From: Saprospiraceae bacterium
Lineage (GTDB): Bacteria; Bacteroidota; Bacteroidia; Chitinophagales; Saprospiraceae
DNA: 64,000 nt
Direction of reading: 5' to 3'
Assembly: GCA_016720635.1 (NCBI GenBank)
Contig: JADKKF010000002.1
Span: 248,001 to 312,000 of the forward strand
Of this stretch, positions 42,352-52,338 are shown one piece after another. The translations under genes were made by a program, and so were the position numbers. How positions within the stretch are numbered: the stretch's first letter is position 1; every line of letters starts with the position of its first letter. The notes below the pieces were generated by a model. The model did not search any database, had not been told where the DNA came from, and worked only from the letters and a program-made list of their open reading frames with translations.

Positions 42352-43065
42352 TTAAAAAATATTGTATTTTATGATGCAATAAATGGCTCGCACTCCGTCT
42401 TTCCATCCAATTTTTTTTCCTTCCTCATAGGACCTACCGTAGTACGAAATACCGACTTCATAGATTCGAATATCCTTAATCTTGCTAACTTTTGCTGTTA
42501 CTTCTGGCTCAAAACCGAAACGTTTTTCGCACAATTCAAGTGATTGGATATGTCCAGCTTTGAATAATTTGTAGCAGGTTTCCATATCCGTCAAATTTAA
42601 ATTTGAGAAAGCATTGGAAATAAAAGTTAAAAATTTGTTTCCAATCGAATGCCAAAAAAATAAAATTCGGTGCGGCTTTCCACCAATAAATCGGCTTCCA
42701 TAGACAATATCAGCAAACCCGTCCACAATGGGTTGTAATAAGATATTGTATTCTGCTGGATCATATTCTAAATCTGCATCTTGGATGATTATATAATCAC
42801 CCGTTGCTTTTTTGATGCCTGTGTGCAATGCTGCACCTTTTCCTTGGTTGGTTTCGTGTTTAAAATATTGAATATTAAGGCTAGGATTATTCTTCATATA
42901 ATTAAAGATAGACTCTTCAGTATTATCTTTAGAACAATCATTGGTGATGATTATCTCCTTTTCGATTTCATAAAATAAGGTTACATTTTTGATGCGATCA
43001 AGAATGCGGTGAATTGTAGGACCTTCATTGTATGCAGGTATTACGATAGATAGTTTTTTTGACAT
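42352..43065 (-). CDS. Family 2 glycosyltransferase (polyprenyl-phosphate sugar synthase-like)
   Basis: 237 residues from the ATG at 43065 (MSKKLSIVIPAYNEG). The frame runs 20 codons further upstream into metH, but that start is unlikely. The GT-A fold motifs are VIPAYNEGPTIHRIL, TNDCSKDNTEE, and the metal-binding QDADLEYDP. GSRFIGGKPHRILFFWHSIGNKFLTF is typical of dolichol- or undecaprenyl-phosphate mannose/glucose synthases (DPM1-like). Its product could feed GT-C enzymes such as those at 23757-27202, but that link is inference. The C-terminus has no long membrane helix. Confidence 0.88.
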   Translation of the reverse strand: MSKKLSIVIPAYNEGPTIHRILDRIKNVTLFYEIEKEIIITNDCSKDNTEESIFNYMKNNPSLNIQYFKHETNQGKGAALHTGIKKATGDYIIIQDADLEYDPAEYNILLQPIVDGFADIVYGSRFIGGKPHRILFFWHSIGNKFLTFISNAFSNLNLTDMETCYKLFKAGHIQSLELCEKRFGFEPEVTAKVSKIKDIRIYEVGISYYGRSYEEGKKIGWKDGVRAIYCIIKYNIF

Positions 43066-43091
43066 AAAAAATAAAATAATGCCAAAGATAA

Positions 43092-46000
43092 TTAAACATC
43101 GTAGTTTAATATAGGAGATAACCACTTTTCGACAAAATCTATCGATTTCCCTTTTCTGTCTGCATAGTCTTCTACCTGATCTTTAGATATATTACCGAGA
43201 CCAAAATACTTTGAGTCTGGATGAGAGAAATACCACCCAGAAACGGAAGATGCGGGATGCATGGCAAAGCTTTCGGTCAATTCCATACCTATATTTTCTG
43301 TTACATTCAATAGTGAAAATATTGTTTCTTTTTCGGTGTGGTCGGGACACGCAGGATAACCAGGTGCTGGTCGAATTCCTACATATTTTTCTTTTATTAG
43401 ATCTTCATTTTCCAAATTTTCATCAGGTTGATAACCCCAATACTCCTTCCTTACCAGATAATGTACATATTCGGCAGTTGCTTCAGCAAGCCTATCTGCC
43501 AATGATTTTAACAATATTGCTTGGTAGTCATCATTTTTTTCTTCAAAGGCTTTGACGATGGGATCTATTTGGTCACCTGAGGTGACTGCAAAAGCTCCAA
43601 TATAGTCGGTTTTCTTGCTTTGGACTGGAGCAATAAAATCACTTAAACAAAAATTTGGCAACCCTTGTGCTTTTTGGTTTTGTTGTCTTAAATTATGAGA
43701 AGTTTTTATCACCCTAGAGGGCTCAGACGGAGAATAAATTAAAATATCATCACCAGATGAAGCCGCTGGGAATAATCCAAAAACGCCTTTACATTCCAAC
43801 CAACGTTCATTAGCTATTTTTTCAAGCATTGCCTTTGCATCCACATAGAGCTTATGTGCTTCAGCCCCTACAATTTCGTCAGTAAGAATATTAGGAAATT
43901 TTCCCGCAAGCTCCCAGCTTGAAAAGAAAGGTGTCCAGTCTATGAATTCATAAATTTTTCTAATATCAATATTTTTGAGGACAGTAACCCCTAGTTTATT
44001 AGGTTTGGGTGGCGTGTATTCTGACCAGTTTAAAGCCATCTTATTTTTTCTGGACTCGTTCAAGGTAAGATATTTTTTATCGGCAGATCGACTTAGTCTT
44101 TGTACTCGAATTTTTTCATATTCAGAAATTATCCCAGCTAAAAACTGATTTTTTATTGCTTCATCAGAATGTAAAAGAGATGAAACAGTAGATACACTTT
44201 TGGAAGCATCTAAAACGTGTATTGTGGCTCCTTTAGAATATTGAGGTTGTATTTTTACTGCGGTATGGGTTTTGGAGGTTGTAGCTCCACCGATGAGTAA
44301 AGGAATATTATAGCCGTTTCTTTCAAGTTCTTTGGCAACAAATACCATTTCATCGAGAGACGGCGTGATTAGCCCACTTAAACCAATTACATCAACATTG
44401 TGCTTGATCGCCTCTTCCAAAATTCTTGTAGAGGGAACCATGACACCAAGGTCGATTACATCGTAGTTGTTACAACCAAGGACTACCCCTACGATATTTT
44501 TACCGATATCGTGGACATCACCCTTTACAGTAGCAAGTAATATTTTCCCTTTAGAAGATTTGGTATCTGTTTTTAATGCCTCAATATAAGGTGTAAGATA
44601 AGCCACCGCTTGTTTCATGACACGTGCACTTTTGACCACTTGGGGCAAGAACATTTTACCAGACCCGAATAAATCACCTACGATATTCATCCCATCCATG
44701 AGAGGACCCTCTATGACATCAACTGGCAATTCATACTTTTGTCTAGCCTCTTCGACATCCTCTTCGATAAATTCAGTAAGTCCCTTTACCAGAGCATGAC
44801 TAATGCGTTCTTCTAGGGGAAGAGTTCTCCACGACAAGTCTTTTTCTAGGGTTAAGCCTTTTCCTTTATATGAATCTGCCAAATTGGTCAGATTTTCTGT
44901 TGCTTCTTTTTTTCTATTGAACAATACATCCTCAACGGCAATCAGAAGATCGTTTGGGATATTTTGATAAATTTCAATCATACCCGCATTTACGATACCC
45001 ATATCCATACCTGCCTTGATGGCATGATATAAAAATGCAGAATGCATCGCCTCTCGCACTTTGTCATTGCCCCTGAAAGCAAAAGAAATATTACTTACAC
45101 CACCACTTACTTTGGCAAAAGGAAGCTCAGCCTTGATTTGTCGTGTTGCTTCAATAAAATTGATGGCATAGTCATTATGTTCTTCCAATCCCGTGGCTAT
45201 GGCGAATATGTTGGGATCAAAAATGATGTTTTGGGGTGGAAATTTTACTTTTTCTACAAGGATTTTATAAGCACGTTTACAGATTTCAACTTTCCTTTCG
45301 ATGGTATCAGCTTGACCAAGTTCATCAAATGCCATGACTACGGCTGCTGCGCCATACCTTTTTACCAATTTTGCTTGGTTAATAAAGGTTTCTTCTCCTT
45401 CTTTCAAAGAAATAGAATTGACGATACATTTGCCCTGGACACATTTTAATCCCGCTTCTATAACACTAAACTTGGACGAATCTATCATAACGGGCACTTT
45501 GGAGATATCGGGTTCAGTAGCAATGAAATTTAAGAAAGTTGTCATAGCTTTTTCACTATCCAAAAGCCCTTCATCCATATTTACATCGATTATTTGGGCA
45601 CCAGCATCTACTTGTTGTCTTGCAACTTCAACAGCTGCCAAAAAATCACCACTTTTTATCAATCGAGCAAATGCTTTAGAGCCAGTAACATTTGTCCTCT
45701 CACCAATATTTATAAAGTTGGTTTCCTCGGTAATTTTTAAAGCCTCAAGTCCTGATAACATAGAGATCGGCTCCTTAGGTGTTAGTTTTCTAGGAGAAAT
45801 ACCATCAACTGCTTTGGCTATGGCCAGGATATGTTTTGGAGTAGTACCACAACAACCACCAACGATATTAACCAAACCAGATTTTGCAAAATCCTCGATG
45901 AAGACTTTCATTTCTTCGGGTGTTTGGTCGTACTCACCCATTTCATTTGGAAGCCCAGCATTCGGATATGCACTGATATAACATGAAGCAATATCAGACA

Positions 46001-46769
46001 GCTCTTTCACATGAGGTCTCATCTCTTTTGCACCCAAAGCACAATTTAGACCTATACTAAACAAAGGGAGATGACTAAGAGAAATATAAAACGAGCTTAC
46101 GGTCTGACCAGATAGCGTTCGACCACTTGCATCGGTGATCGTCCCAGATATCATGATGGGCAGCTTTATATTTTTTTCATCAAATAAAAGATCAATGGCG
46201 AACAATGCCGCTTTGGCGTTTAGTGTATCAAAAATTGTTTCTACAAGTAATATGTCCACACCGCCATCTACAAGTCCTTTTGCCTGCTCCAAATATGCAT
46301 TTACTAGCTGATCAAAGGTTATATTCCTTTGAGATGGGTCGTTGACATCTGGAGAAATAGATGCTGTCCTATTGGTGGGGCCAATCGCTCCAGCAACGAA
46401 TTTTATACTATTAGGGAATTTTTCTTGATACTTATGGATTGCTTTCTTGGCGACAACCGCAGAATCAAAATTTATTTGATAAGCATAAGATTCTAGACCA
46501 TAATCCGCTTGAGCGATCCAGGTTCCACTGAATGTGTTTGTTTCAATGATATCAGCCCCAGCATTCAAATATTCCAAATGAATCTCCTCTATGATATGAG
46601 GTTGAGTGATGGAAAGTAAATCATTATTACCTTTTAGGTCCTTTGGATGATTTGCAAAAAGAACACCTCGATAATCCTCTTCCGACAAATTATATCGCTG
46701 TATCATGGTACCCATAGCCCCATCCAATATCAAAATTTTCTGGTTTGCTAGTTGTTCAAGTTTTGTCAT
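43092..46769 (-). CDS. metH: Cobalamin-dependent methionine synthase
   Basis: 1225 residues with all four modules. The homocysteine domain (1-320) has zinc Cys243, Cys306 and Cys307 (VGGCCGTT). The methyltetrahydrofolate domain (about 350-610) has INIGERTNVTGSKAF. The B12 cap and Rossmann domains (about 645-890) have the base-off ligand His753 in KGDVHDIGKNIVG. The S-adenosylmethionine activation domain (about 900-1225) ends with GIRPAPGYPACPDHTEK, AMHPASSVSGW and YFSHPDSKYFGLG. It methylates homocysteine to methionine. No cobalamin or SAM riboswitch is seen in the 160 bp upstream. Confidence 0.97.
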   Translation of the reverse strand: MTKLEQLANQKILILDGAMGTMIQRYNLSEEDYRGVLFANHPKDLKGNNDLLSITQPHIIEEIHLEYLNAGADIIETNTFSGTWIAQADYGLESYAYQINFDSAVVAKKAIHKYQEKFPNSIKFVAGAIGPTNRTASISPDVNDPSQRNITFDQLVNAYLEQAKGLVDGGVDILLVETIFDTLNAKAALFAIDLLFDEKNIKLPIMISGTITDASGRTLSGQTVSSFYISLSHLPLFSIGLNCALGAKEMRPHVKELSDIASCYISAYPNAGLPNEMGEYDQTPEEMKVFIEDFAKSGLVNIVGGCCGTTPKHILAIAKAVDGISPRKLTPKEPISMLSGLEALKITEETNFINIGERTNVTGSKAFARLIKSGDFLAAVEVARQQVDAGAQIIDVNMDEGLLDSEKAMTTFLNFIATEPDISKVPVMIDSSKFSVIEAGLKCVQGKCIVNSISLKEGEETFINQAKLVKRYGAAAVVMAFDELGQADTIERKVEICKRAYKILVEKVKFPPQNIIFDPNIFAIATGLEEHNDYAINFIEATRQIKAELPFAKVSGGVSNISFAFRGNDKVREAMHSAFLYHAIKAGMDMGIVNAGMIEIYQNIPNDLLIAVEDVLFNRKKEATENLTNLADSYKGKGLTLEKDLSWRTLPLEERISHALVKGLTEFIEEDVEEARQKYELPVDVIEGPLMDGMNIVGDLFGSGKMFLPQVVKSARVMKQAVAYLTPYIEALKTDTKSSKGKILLATVKGDVHDIGKNIVGVVLGCNNYDVIDLGVMVPSTRILEEAIKHNVDVIGLSGLITPSLDEMVFVAKELERNGYNIPLLIGGATTSKTHTAVKIQPQYSKGATIHVLDASKSVSTVSSLLHSDEAIKNQFLAGIISEYEKIRVQRLSRSADKKYLTLNESRKNKMALNWSEYTPPKPNKLGVTVLKNIDIRKIYEFIDWTPFFSSWELAGKFPNILTDEIVGAEAHKLYVDAKAMLEKIANERWLECKGVFGLFPAASSGDDILIYSPSEPSRVIKTSHNLRQQNQKAQGLPNFCLSDFIAPVQSKKTDYIGAFAVTSGDQIDPIVKAFEEKNDDYQAILLKSLADRLAEATAEYVHYLVRKEYWGYQPDENLENEDLIKEKYVGIRPAPGYPACPDHTEKETIFSLLNVTENIGMELTESFAMHPASSVSGWYFSHPDSKYFGLGNISKDQVEDYADRKGKSIDFVEKWLSPILNYDV

Positions 46770-46929
46770 GTATCATTTATAAAAATAAAAAAAAAGATGA
46801 GGAGGGTTCCGAATTATTCAAAAACAAAATTGATTTTTAATATAAACGTTTGAAATCAATATTACACTTCGATTTGTAACAACATTTGAGAAATTAAGGT
46901 TTTATGACTTGCCAAACTTAAATTTTGGT

Positions 46930-47376
46930 CTACCTTAGGTTTTCGAAAAAATGTTTCAACAATTCAGATGATTCTTCCTTGAAAAGCCCAAGTGCAACCT
47001 TCGTTTTAGGATGAAGGATTTCTTTCCCAAATCTAGCAAAACCACTCTTTAAATCTTCTGCACCATATATTAATGAGTCTATCTGAGCCCATTTCATGGC
47101 ACCAGCGCACATAGGACAGGGCTCCAAAGTCACGTACAATCTGCACTTGTTGAGATATTTCCCTCCTAAATAATCAGAAGCAGAAGTTAAAGCCAACATT
47201 TCAGCGTGCGCAGTAACGTCATTAAGGGTTTCTACCATATTGTAGGCTTTGGCAATTATTTGATTCTCATAGACAACAATAGCACCGATAGGGACTTCGC
47301 CAAGCTCTAAAGCTTCTTTGGCTTGTATCAATGCTTGCTTCATAAAAAAGTCATCTTCAATGACGATTTTGCTCAT
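46930..47376 (-). CDS. tadA: tRNA-specific adenosine deaminase
   Basis: 148 residues of the cytidine/deoxycytidylate deaminase fold. HAEMLAL carries the zinc ligand His57 and the catalytic Glu59; PCPMCAGA provides Cys87 and Cys90. EVPIGAIVV and the short helical C-terminus ending FFENLR are typical of TadA, which makes inosine 34 in tRNA-Arg. Guanine deaminase is a less likely alternative. It is upstream of metH on the same strand, 160 bp away, and divergent from the SusC gene. Confidence 0.92.
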   Translation of the reverse strand: MSKIVIEDDFFMKQALIQAKEALELGEVPIGAIVVYENQIIAKAYNMVETLNDVTAHAEMLALTSASDYLGGKYLNKCRLYVTLEPCPMCAGAMKWAQIDSLIYGAEDLKSGFARFGKEILHPKTKVALGLFKEESSELLKHFFENLR

Positions 47377-47690
47377 AAAAGATCCATTTTAAAGTGCAAA
47401 CATAAGCTCCTTGATAAAAACTAAAGAAGAAACATGAAAAAAAAATATATAATTTTATTTTTTATAAAAATTTGATTTAACTTCGCAATGTTTACTTAAT
47501 GTATTTTATACACTATTATTAAAACATAAAATTCTGAATCTGGGGAGATTTCAGTTAATTATTTTGATTACACAGTGACAAAGAATTGGTCTCAATATAT
47601 GATTTTAATAGATGTAAAAATTCAAAATATAGTTTTGTTTGCTATTTAATCTGTTTTCATAAATAAATCACTAAAAAAGAATAGAAAAGT
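47377..47690. other. Intergenic region between tadA and the susC-type gene
   Basis: 314 bp, very AT-rich, with no open reading frame of note. It must hold the tadA start region on the minus strand and the promoter of the alpha-glucan locus on the plus strand. TAGTTTTG at 47630-47637 fits the -7 element TAnnTTTG and lies 53 bp before the susC ATG, but no good -33 element is present. No operator repeat was seen. Confidence 0.4.
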
Positions 47691-50600
47691 ATGAAAAAAT
47701 CTTTATTCGAAAAAATCTTTTTATTTTTCATGCTACTCGTCAGTTCCTATGCTTTTGGGCAGGGAACCGTAAAGGGGGTAGTAAAAGGAGGCGATGGTTC
47801 TCCTATTATTGGTGCTAGTGTTGTCATACTTGGATCGGACTTGGGATCGATCACGGATGAGAATGGTGCGTTTGAAATCGGAGGAGTTCCCTCTGGAGAA
47901 CAAACGGTAGAAACTAGTTTTATTGGACTTCAAACCAGTCAAAGAAAAGTTCAGGTTGTAAACGGTGAAACCACCGAATTGGATTTTGATTTGACCAGTT
48001 CAGATGTCTCTCTTAATGAAGTTGTTGTAATTGGATATGGATCGACCTTGAAAAAAGACCTTACGGGTTCGGTTGCTTCCGTTAACTCACGTGAATTCAA
48101 CAAAGGTGTGATTACATCTCCAGACCAATTGATTGCAGGAAAGCTTGCAGGTGTCCAAGTCCAAGGAAATTCAGGGCGCCCAGGAGCAGGATCGACCATT
48201 AGAATCAGAGGCGGAGCATCACTTAATGCAAGCAATGATCCACTAATAGTTATTGATGGTGTTCCTGTGGATAATGATGGCTTGTCAGGGGTTTCTAACC
48301 CTCTGGCTTTGATTAATCCCAACGATATTGAATCGTTTTCAGTTTTGAAAGATGCTTCTGCTGCAGCCATATATGGTGCTAGAGCATCAAATGGTGTTAT
48401 CATCATTACTACAAAAAAAGGATCAGGTAAGACCAAATTTAATTTTTCAACGAATTTGGGAATAAGTAAGATAGCAAGGAAAATGGACGTACTAACTGCG
48501 GATGAGTTCCGAACATTTGTCAAGGAAAAAGAAGATCCAAATAATCCATATTCGCAACTTTTAACTGAAGGATCTGGTACAGATTGGCAAGATCAAATTT
48601 TTCAAACTGCGTTTGCATCTGATAATAATTTTAGCGTGAGCGGTACTGCGCTTTCTATGCCATATAGATTGAGCCTAGGCTACTTAAACCAATCAGGTAT
48701 ATTAAAAACGGATAAACTGAATAGACTTTCTGCTGGAATTAACTTAAATCCGAAATTTTTGGAGGATAATTTAATTTTTGATTTCAATGTCAAATATTCA
48801 ACTTCAAAATCAAATTTTGCGAATCAGGATGCAATTGGTGCGGCTACGAATTTTGATCCTACCAAGCCAGTGAATTCTACAAATAATAGATTTGGTGGAT
48901 ACTGGGAATGGTTAAATCCACAGTCGGTTTCTGGCTTAAAAGCATTGGCTCCGAGAAACCCAGTGGGTCTATTGAATCAAAAAGAAGACCTAGGATATGC
49001 TACCCGAGTATTGGGAAATGTCTCAGCAGAATATAAATTGCCATTCGTTAAAGGGTTGTCAGCAAAAGTTAATTTCGGCTTGGACAATGCCAACGGTTAT
49101 GGCTATGTTACAATAAGTGATAGCGCAGCCTCGAACTATCAACGTTATAAAGACGCTGCAGGAAAATTGCACGGAGGAATCAAGAATCAATATGCTCAAG
49201 ACAAATTGAATTGGTTGATTGATTATACTGTTAAGTATGAAAGAGCCATCAATGATCAATTCAGATTTGATGTATTAGGAGGCTATTCATTCCAAGATTT
49301 TAAGATCAAAAATTATTTCTACGATGACAATACCTTTGATGGAACTGTGGCAAATAAAAGAACATTTGAATTTGATGAGCCGCGAAATACTTTAATCTCA
49401 TATTTCGGTAGAGCTAATTTTGTTTATAGCGAAAGATATTTATTGACCGCTACATTAAGAAGAGATGGTTCTTCGAGATTTAGTGAGGATAACAGATGGG
49501 GATGGTTTCCATCTGTAGCATTTGCATGGAAAATAAAAGAAGAGGGATTTTTGAAAAATTCAAATGCATTCTCTGACTTAAAACTTAGATTGGGTTGGGG
49601 TACAACTGGTCAACAAGATGGCATTGGAAATTACACATATTTACCTAATTATAGTTTGGGTAACTCAACCGCACAATACCAATTTGGATCTAATTTCTTC
49701 CAAGTGTATAGACCTGCTGGGTACAATCCAAATCTTAAATGGGAGCAAACTTCCACTGCCAATCTAGGTATAGACTTTGGAATCCTCGATAACAAGATAA
49801 CAGGGTCATTGGATTTTTACAATAGAAAAACCAAAGACTTGATCAATGTCATTTCTCAATCAGCTGGTATCAATTTTTCTAATAAAATAACGGCGAATGT
49901 CGGTAATATGGAAAATACTGGAGTTGAATTGAATTTGAATACTCAACCGATAACCAACAGTCAATTGACTTGGAACTTAGGATTTAATTTTACCTATAAC
50001 AAAAACAAGATTACTAATTTGACCGCAGTTGAGGATCCAACATATCCTGGAAATCAATTTGGCAATATTTCAGGAGGAACAGGAAATACTGTTTTAATAA
50101 ATTCAGTCAACTATCCTAGAGGTTCCTTCTATGTTTATCAGCAAGTTTACAACGCAGATGGATCACCTGTGGACAATGTTTTGGTTGATCAAAATGGCGA
50201 TAACAGCGTTACTGATAAAGATTTGACAAGGTTTAAAAGCGTAGATCCTAATTATTTGATTGGATTAACAACTTCGGTTTTGTTAAATAACAGACTCAGC
50301 ATTGGAACAACTTTGAGAGGTTCGATAGGAAATTACCTATATAACAACGTTAACTCTGCAACGGGTACAAAGAGAAATATTTTGAATCCTCTTGGTTATC
50401 TTTCAAATGGTTCAGCAGATGTCTTGATAAACAATATGAGTGGAACAGGACAACAATATTTTTTGTCTAATTATTTTGTAGAGAATGCATCATTTTTGAA
50501 AATGGACAATATTTATGTAGGTTACAATTTTGGAAATTTGTTCTCTCAAAAAACCAATTTCAGTGCTTCATTTACAGTTCAGAATGTATTTACTTTGACG

Positions 50601-50699
50601 GAGTACAAAGGGATAGATCCTGAAATAAGCGGTGGAATAGACAACAATTTTTATCCAAGAGCTCGAACCTTTATGTTGGGATTGAGCCTAGATTTTTAA
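47691..50699 (+). CDS. susC: SusC/RagA-type TonB-linked outer-membrane transporter
   Basis: 1002 residues: signal peptide (cleavage after YAFG near residue 23), CarboxypepD_reg-like domain (about 25-105), then the plug with EVVVIGYGS, AGVQVQGNSGRPGAGSTIRIRGG, and the SusC signature ASAAAIYGARASNGVIIITTKKG-type segment (about 225-247). A long barrel ends in ARTFMLGLSLDF. It opens the alpha-glucan locus and forms the pedal-bin importer with the SusD-like lipoprotein that follows 24 bp later. The symbol is by family; the alpha-glucan substrate is inferred from the GH13 and CBM-like neighbours. Confidence 0.95.
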   Translation: MKKSLFEKIFLFFMLLVSSYAFGQGTVKGVVKGGDGSPIIGASVVILGSDLGSITDENGAFEIGGVPSGEQTVETSFIGLQTSQRKVQVVNGETTELDFDLTSSDVSLNEVVVIGYGSTLKKDLTGSVASVNSREFNKGVITSPDQLIAGKLAGVQVQGNSGRPGAGSTIRIRGGASLNASNDPLIVIDGVPVDNDGLSGVSNPLALINPNDIESFSVLKDASAAAIYGARASNGVIIITTKKGSGKTKFNFSTNLGISKIARKMDVLTADEFRTFVKEKEDPNNPYSQLLTEGSGTDWQDQIFQTAFASDNNFSVSGTALSMPYRLSLGYLNQSGILKTDKLNRLSAGINLNPKFLEDNLIFDFNVKYSTSKSNFANQDAIGAATNFDPTKPVNSTNNRFGGYWEWLNPQSVSGLKALAPRNPVGLLNQKEDLGYATRVLGNVSAEYKLPFVKGLSAKVNFGLDNANGYGYVTISDSAASNYQRYKDAAGKLHGGIKNQYAQDKLNWLIDYTVKYERAINDQFRFDVLGGYSFQDFKIKNYFYDDNTFDGTVANKRTFEFDEPRNTLISYFGRANFVYSERYLLTATLRRDGSSRFSEDNRWGWFPSVAFAWKIKEEGFLKNSNAFSDLKLRLGWGTTGQQDGIGNYTYLPNYSLGNSTAQYQFGSNFFQVYRPAGYNPNLKWEQTSTANLGIDFGILDNKITGSLDFYNRKTKDLINVISQSAGINFSNKITANVGNMENTGVELNLNTQPITNSQLTWNLGFNFTYNKNKITNLTAVEDPTYPGNQFGNISGGTGNTVLINSVNYPRGSFYVYQQVYNADGSPVDNVLVDQNGDNSVTDKDLTRFKSVDPNYLIGLTTSVLLNNRLSIGTTLRGSIGNYLYNNVNSATGTKRNILNPLGYLSNGSADVLINNMSGTGQQYFLSNYFVENASFLKMDNIYVGYNFGNLFSQKTNFSASFTVQNVFTLTEYKGIDPEISGGIDNNFYPRARTFMLGLSLDF

Positions 50700-50723
50700 T
50701 AAATAATATAATAATAATTAAAT

Positions 50724-52313
50724 ATGAAAAATATATTTTCAAAATTAAGTCTCGGATTGGCTTTAACCTTGTGGATGAGTGCTTGCTCGGATAGGTTAAA
50801 TCTCACTCCAACAAACGATGTTACCTCTGAGTCTGTATTTAAGTCAGTAGGTGGATATAAACAAGCTTTAGCTAAGGTATATGCAAGCTTTGCTACGACA
50901 GGGAATGCTGGTCCAGCAGGTGCAGGTGATGTACAAGGAATTGACGAGGGTACTTCGGACTTCTTAAGACTCTGGTGGAAAGCACAAGAATTATCTACAG
51001 ACGAAGCCGTAGTTGCTTGGGGCGATGCTGGTATTCAAGATTTTCACAATATGAATTGGTCTTCAGACAATCCGATGTTGACCGGCTTATATTATAGAAG
51101 TTTGTACCAAATTACACTTTGCAATGAATTTATTCGCCAATCAACGGACGATAAATTAAGTTCTAGAGGAATTTCTGGTGCTGATGCAAATCAAATTAAA
51201 GGATTCTCAGAAGAGGCTCGTTTCTTGAGAGCATTTCAGTATTGGGTATTGATGGATTTATTTGGAAATCCTCCATTTGCAACTGAAAATACCGAAATAG
51301 GAGGAGCACCTCCTGCACAGACTTCAAGAGCTGCTTTATTTAGCTATATTGAGTCGGAATTGTTGAGGTTAGAAAACTCGCTTCCAGCACCTAGAGGTAA
51401 CGAGTATGGAAGAGCTGACAAAGCTGCAGCTTGGGCTCTATTGTCAAGACTTTACTTAAATGCGAATGTATATACAGGATCAAGCAAAAATAACGAAGCA
51501 GCTACCTATGCTAAAAAAGTGATAGATGCTGGTTATAGCCTAGAATCAGATTACACAAAATTGATGAGAGCGGACAATCACAAAAATACCAAAGAATTTA
51601 TTTTTACGATAAACTATGATGGACAGAAAACCCAAAACTGGGGTGGCACAACCTTTTTAACACACGCTTCAATCGGTGGTTCTATGAATGCGGCTGATTT
51701 TGGTGTTGATGGTGGTTGGGGTGGAATCAGAACCACTAAGGCATTGGTGAATCAATTCCCATCTCAAACAGGAACTCCAGATGCGAGAAGCCAGTTCCAC
51801 AGTGCGGGTCAAAATCTAGAAATATCTGAATTGACCAAATTTGGAGATGGATTTGGTGTTACTAAATTTAAAAATTTAACAGCTACTGGTGCGGCTGGAT
51901 CTTCTTTAGAATTCGTTGATATCGATTTTCCATTGTTTAGAGCAGGAGAAGCTTATTTGAATTATGCAGAAGCGGTAGTTAGAGGTGCAACAACAGGAGA
52001 TAGATCAACGGCACTTTCTTATATCAATGGCCTAAGAACTAGGGCGTATGGAAATACCAATGGTAATATTGGTGAAGGAGATATGACACTTGACTTTATG
52101 TTGGCAGAAAGAAGCAGAGAATTATACTGGGAAGGTCTAAGACGGACAGATTTAATAAGATTCGATAAGTTTGTTGAAGAGTCTTATCTATGGCCTTGGA
52201 AGGGTGGAGTGAAAGATGGTAAGAGCGTGAGTTCTCATTTAAAGCTTTACCCTTTGCCATCAGCAGATTTGATTGCTAATAGAAATTTGAATCAAAATGC
52301 GGGATATAACTAA
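50724..52313 (+). CDS. susD: SusD/RagB-type nutrient-binding surface lipoprotein
   Basis: 529 residues. The lipobox is LWMSAC with Cys21, followed by acidic and polar SDR. The TPR-like SusD fold shows YRSLYQITLCNEFIRQ, EEARFLRAFQYWVLMDLFGNPPF (about 165-190), GRADKAAAWALLSRLYLNAN and a C-terminal FMLAERSRELYWEGLRRTDLIRFDKF block (about 455-480). It is the lid of the SusC transporter and binds alpha-glucan outside the cell. The gene lies between SusC and the SusE/F-like gene. Confidence 0.95.
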   Translation: MKNIFSKLSLGLALTLWMSACSDRLNLTPTNDVTSESVFKSVGGYKQALAKVYASFATTGNAGPAGAGDVQGIDEGTSDFLRLWWKAQELSTDEAVVAWGDAGIQDFHNMNWSSDNPMLTGLYYRSLYQITLCNEFIRQSTDDKLSSRGISGADANQIKGFSEEARFLRAFQYWVLMDLFGNPPFATENTEIGGAPPAQTSRAALFSYIESELLRLENSLPAPRGNEYGRADKAAAWALLSRLYLNANVYTGSSKNNEAATYAKKVIDAGYSLESDYTKLMRADNHKNTKEFIFTINYDGQKTQNWGGTTFLTHASIGGSMNAADFGVDGGWGGIRTTKALVNQFPSQTGTPDARSQFHSAGQNLEISELTKFGDGFGVTKFKNLTATGAAGSSLEFVDIDFPLFRAGEAYLNYAEAVVRGATTGDRSTALSYINGLRTRAYGNTNGNIGEGDMTLDFMLAERSRELYWEGLRRTDLIRFDKFVEESYLWPWKGGVKDGKSVSSHLKLYPLPSADLIANRNLNQNAGYN

Positions 52314-52338
52314 TTATAAACGATTTAATTTTAAGAAT

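Noticed and set aside
45334..45981. 215-residue reading frame opposite metH
   Set aside because: It is the antisense shadow of metH and has no family resemblance or promoter.
46770..46929. Cobalamin or SAM riboswitch upstream of metH
   Set aside because: No conserved core or stems were recognised in the 160 bp; the region is AT-rich and unstructured by eye.
48088..48093. Third parS-like site in the susC-type gene (CACGTG)
   Set aside because: The flanks do not match TGTTN...NAACA. A further CACGTG at 44621-44626 in metH also lacks the flanks.
47951..48523. 190-residue reading frame opposite the susC-type gene
   Set aside because: Antisense shadow of a well-conserved transporter gene; no recognisable motifs.
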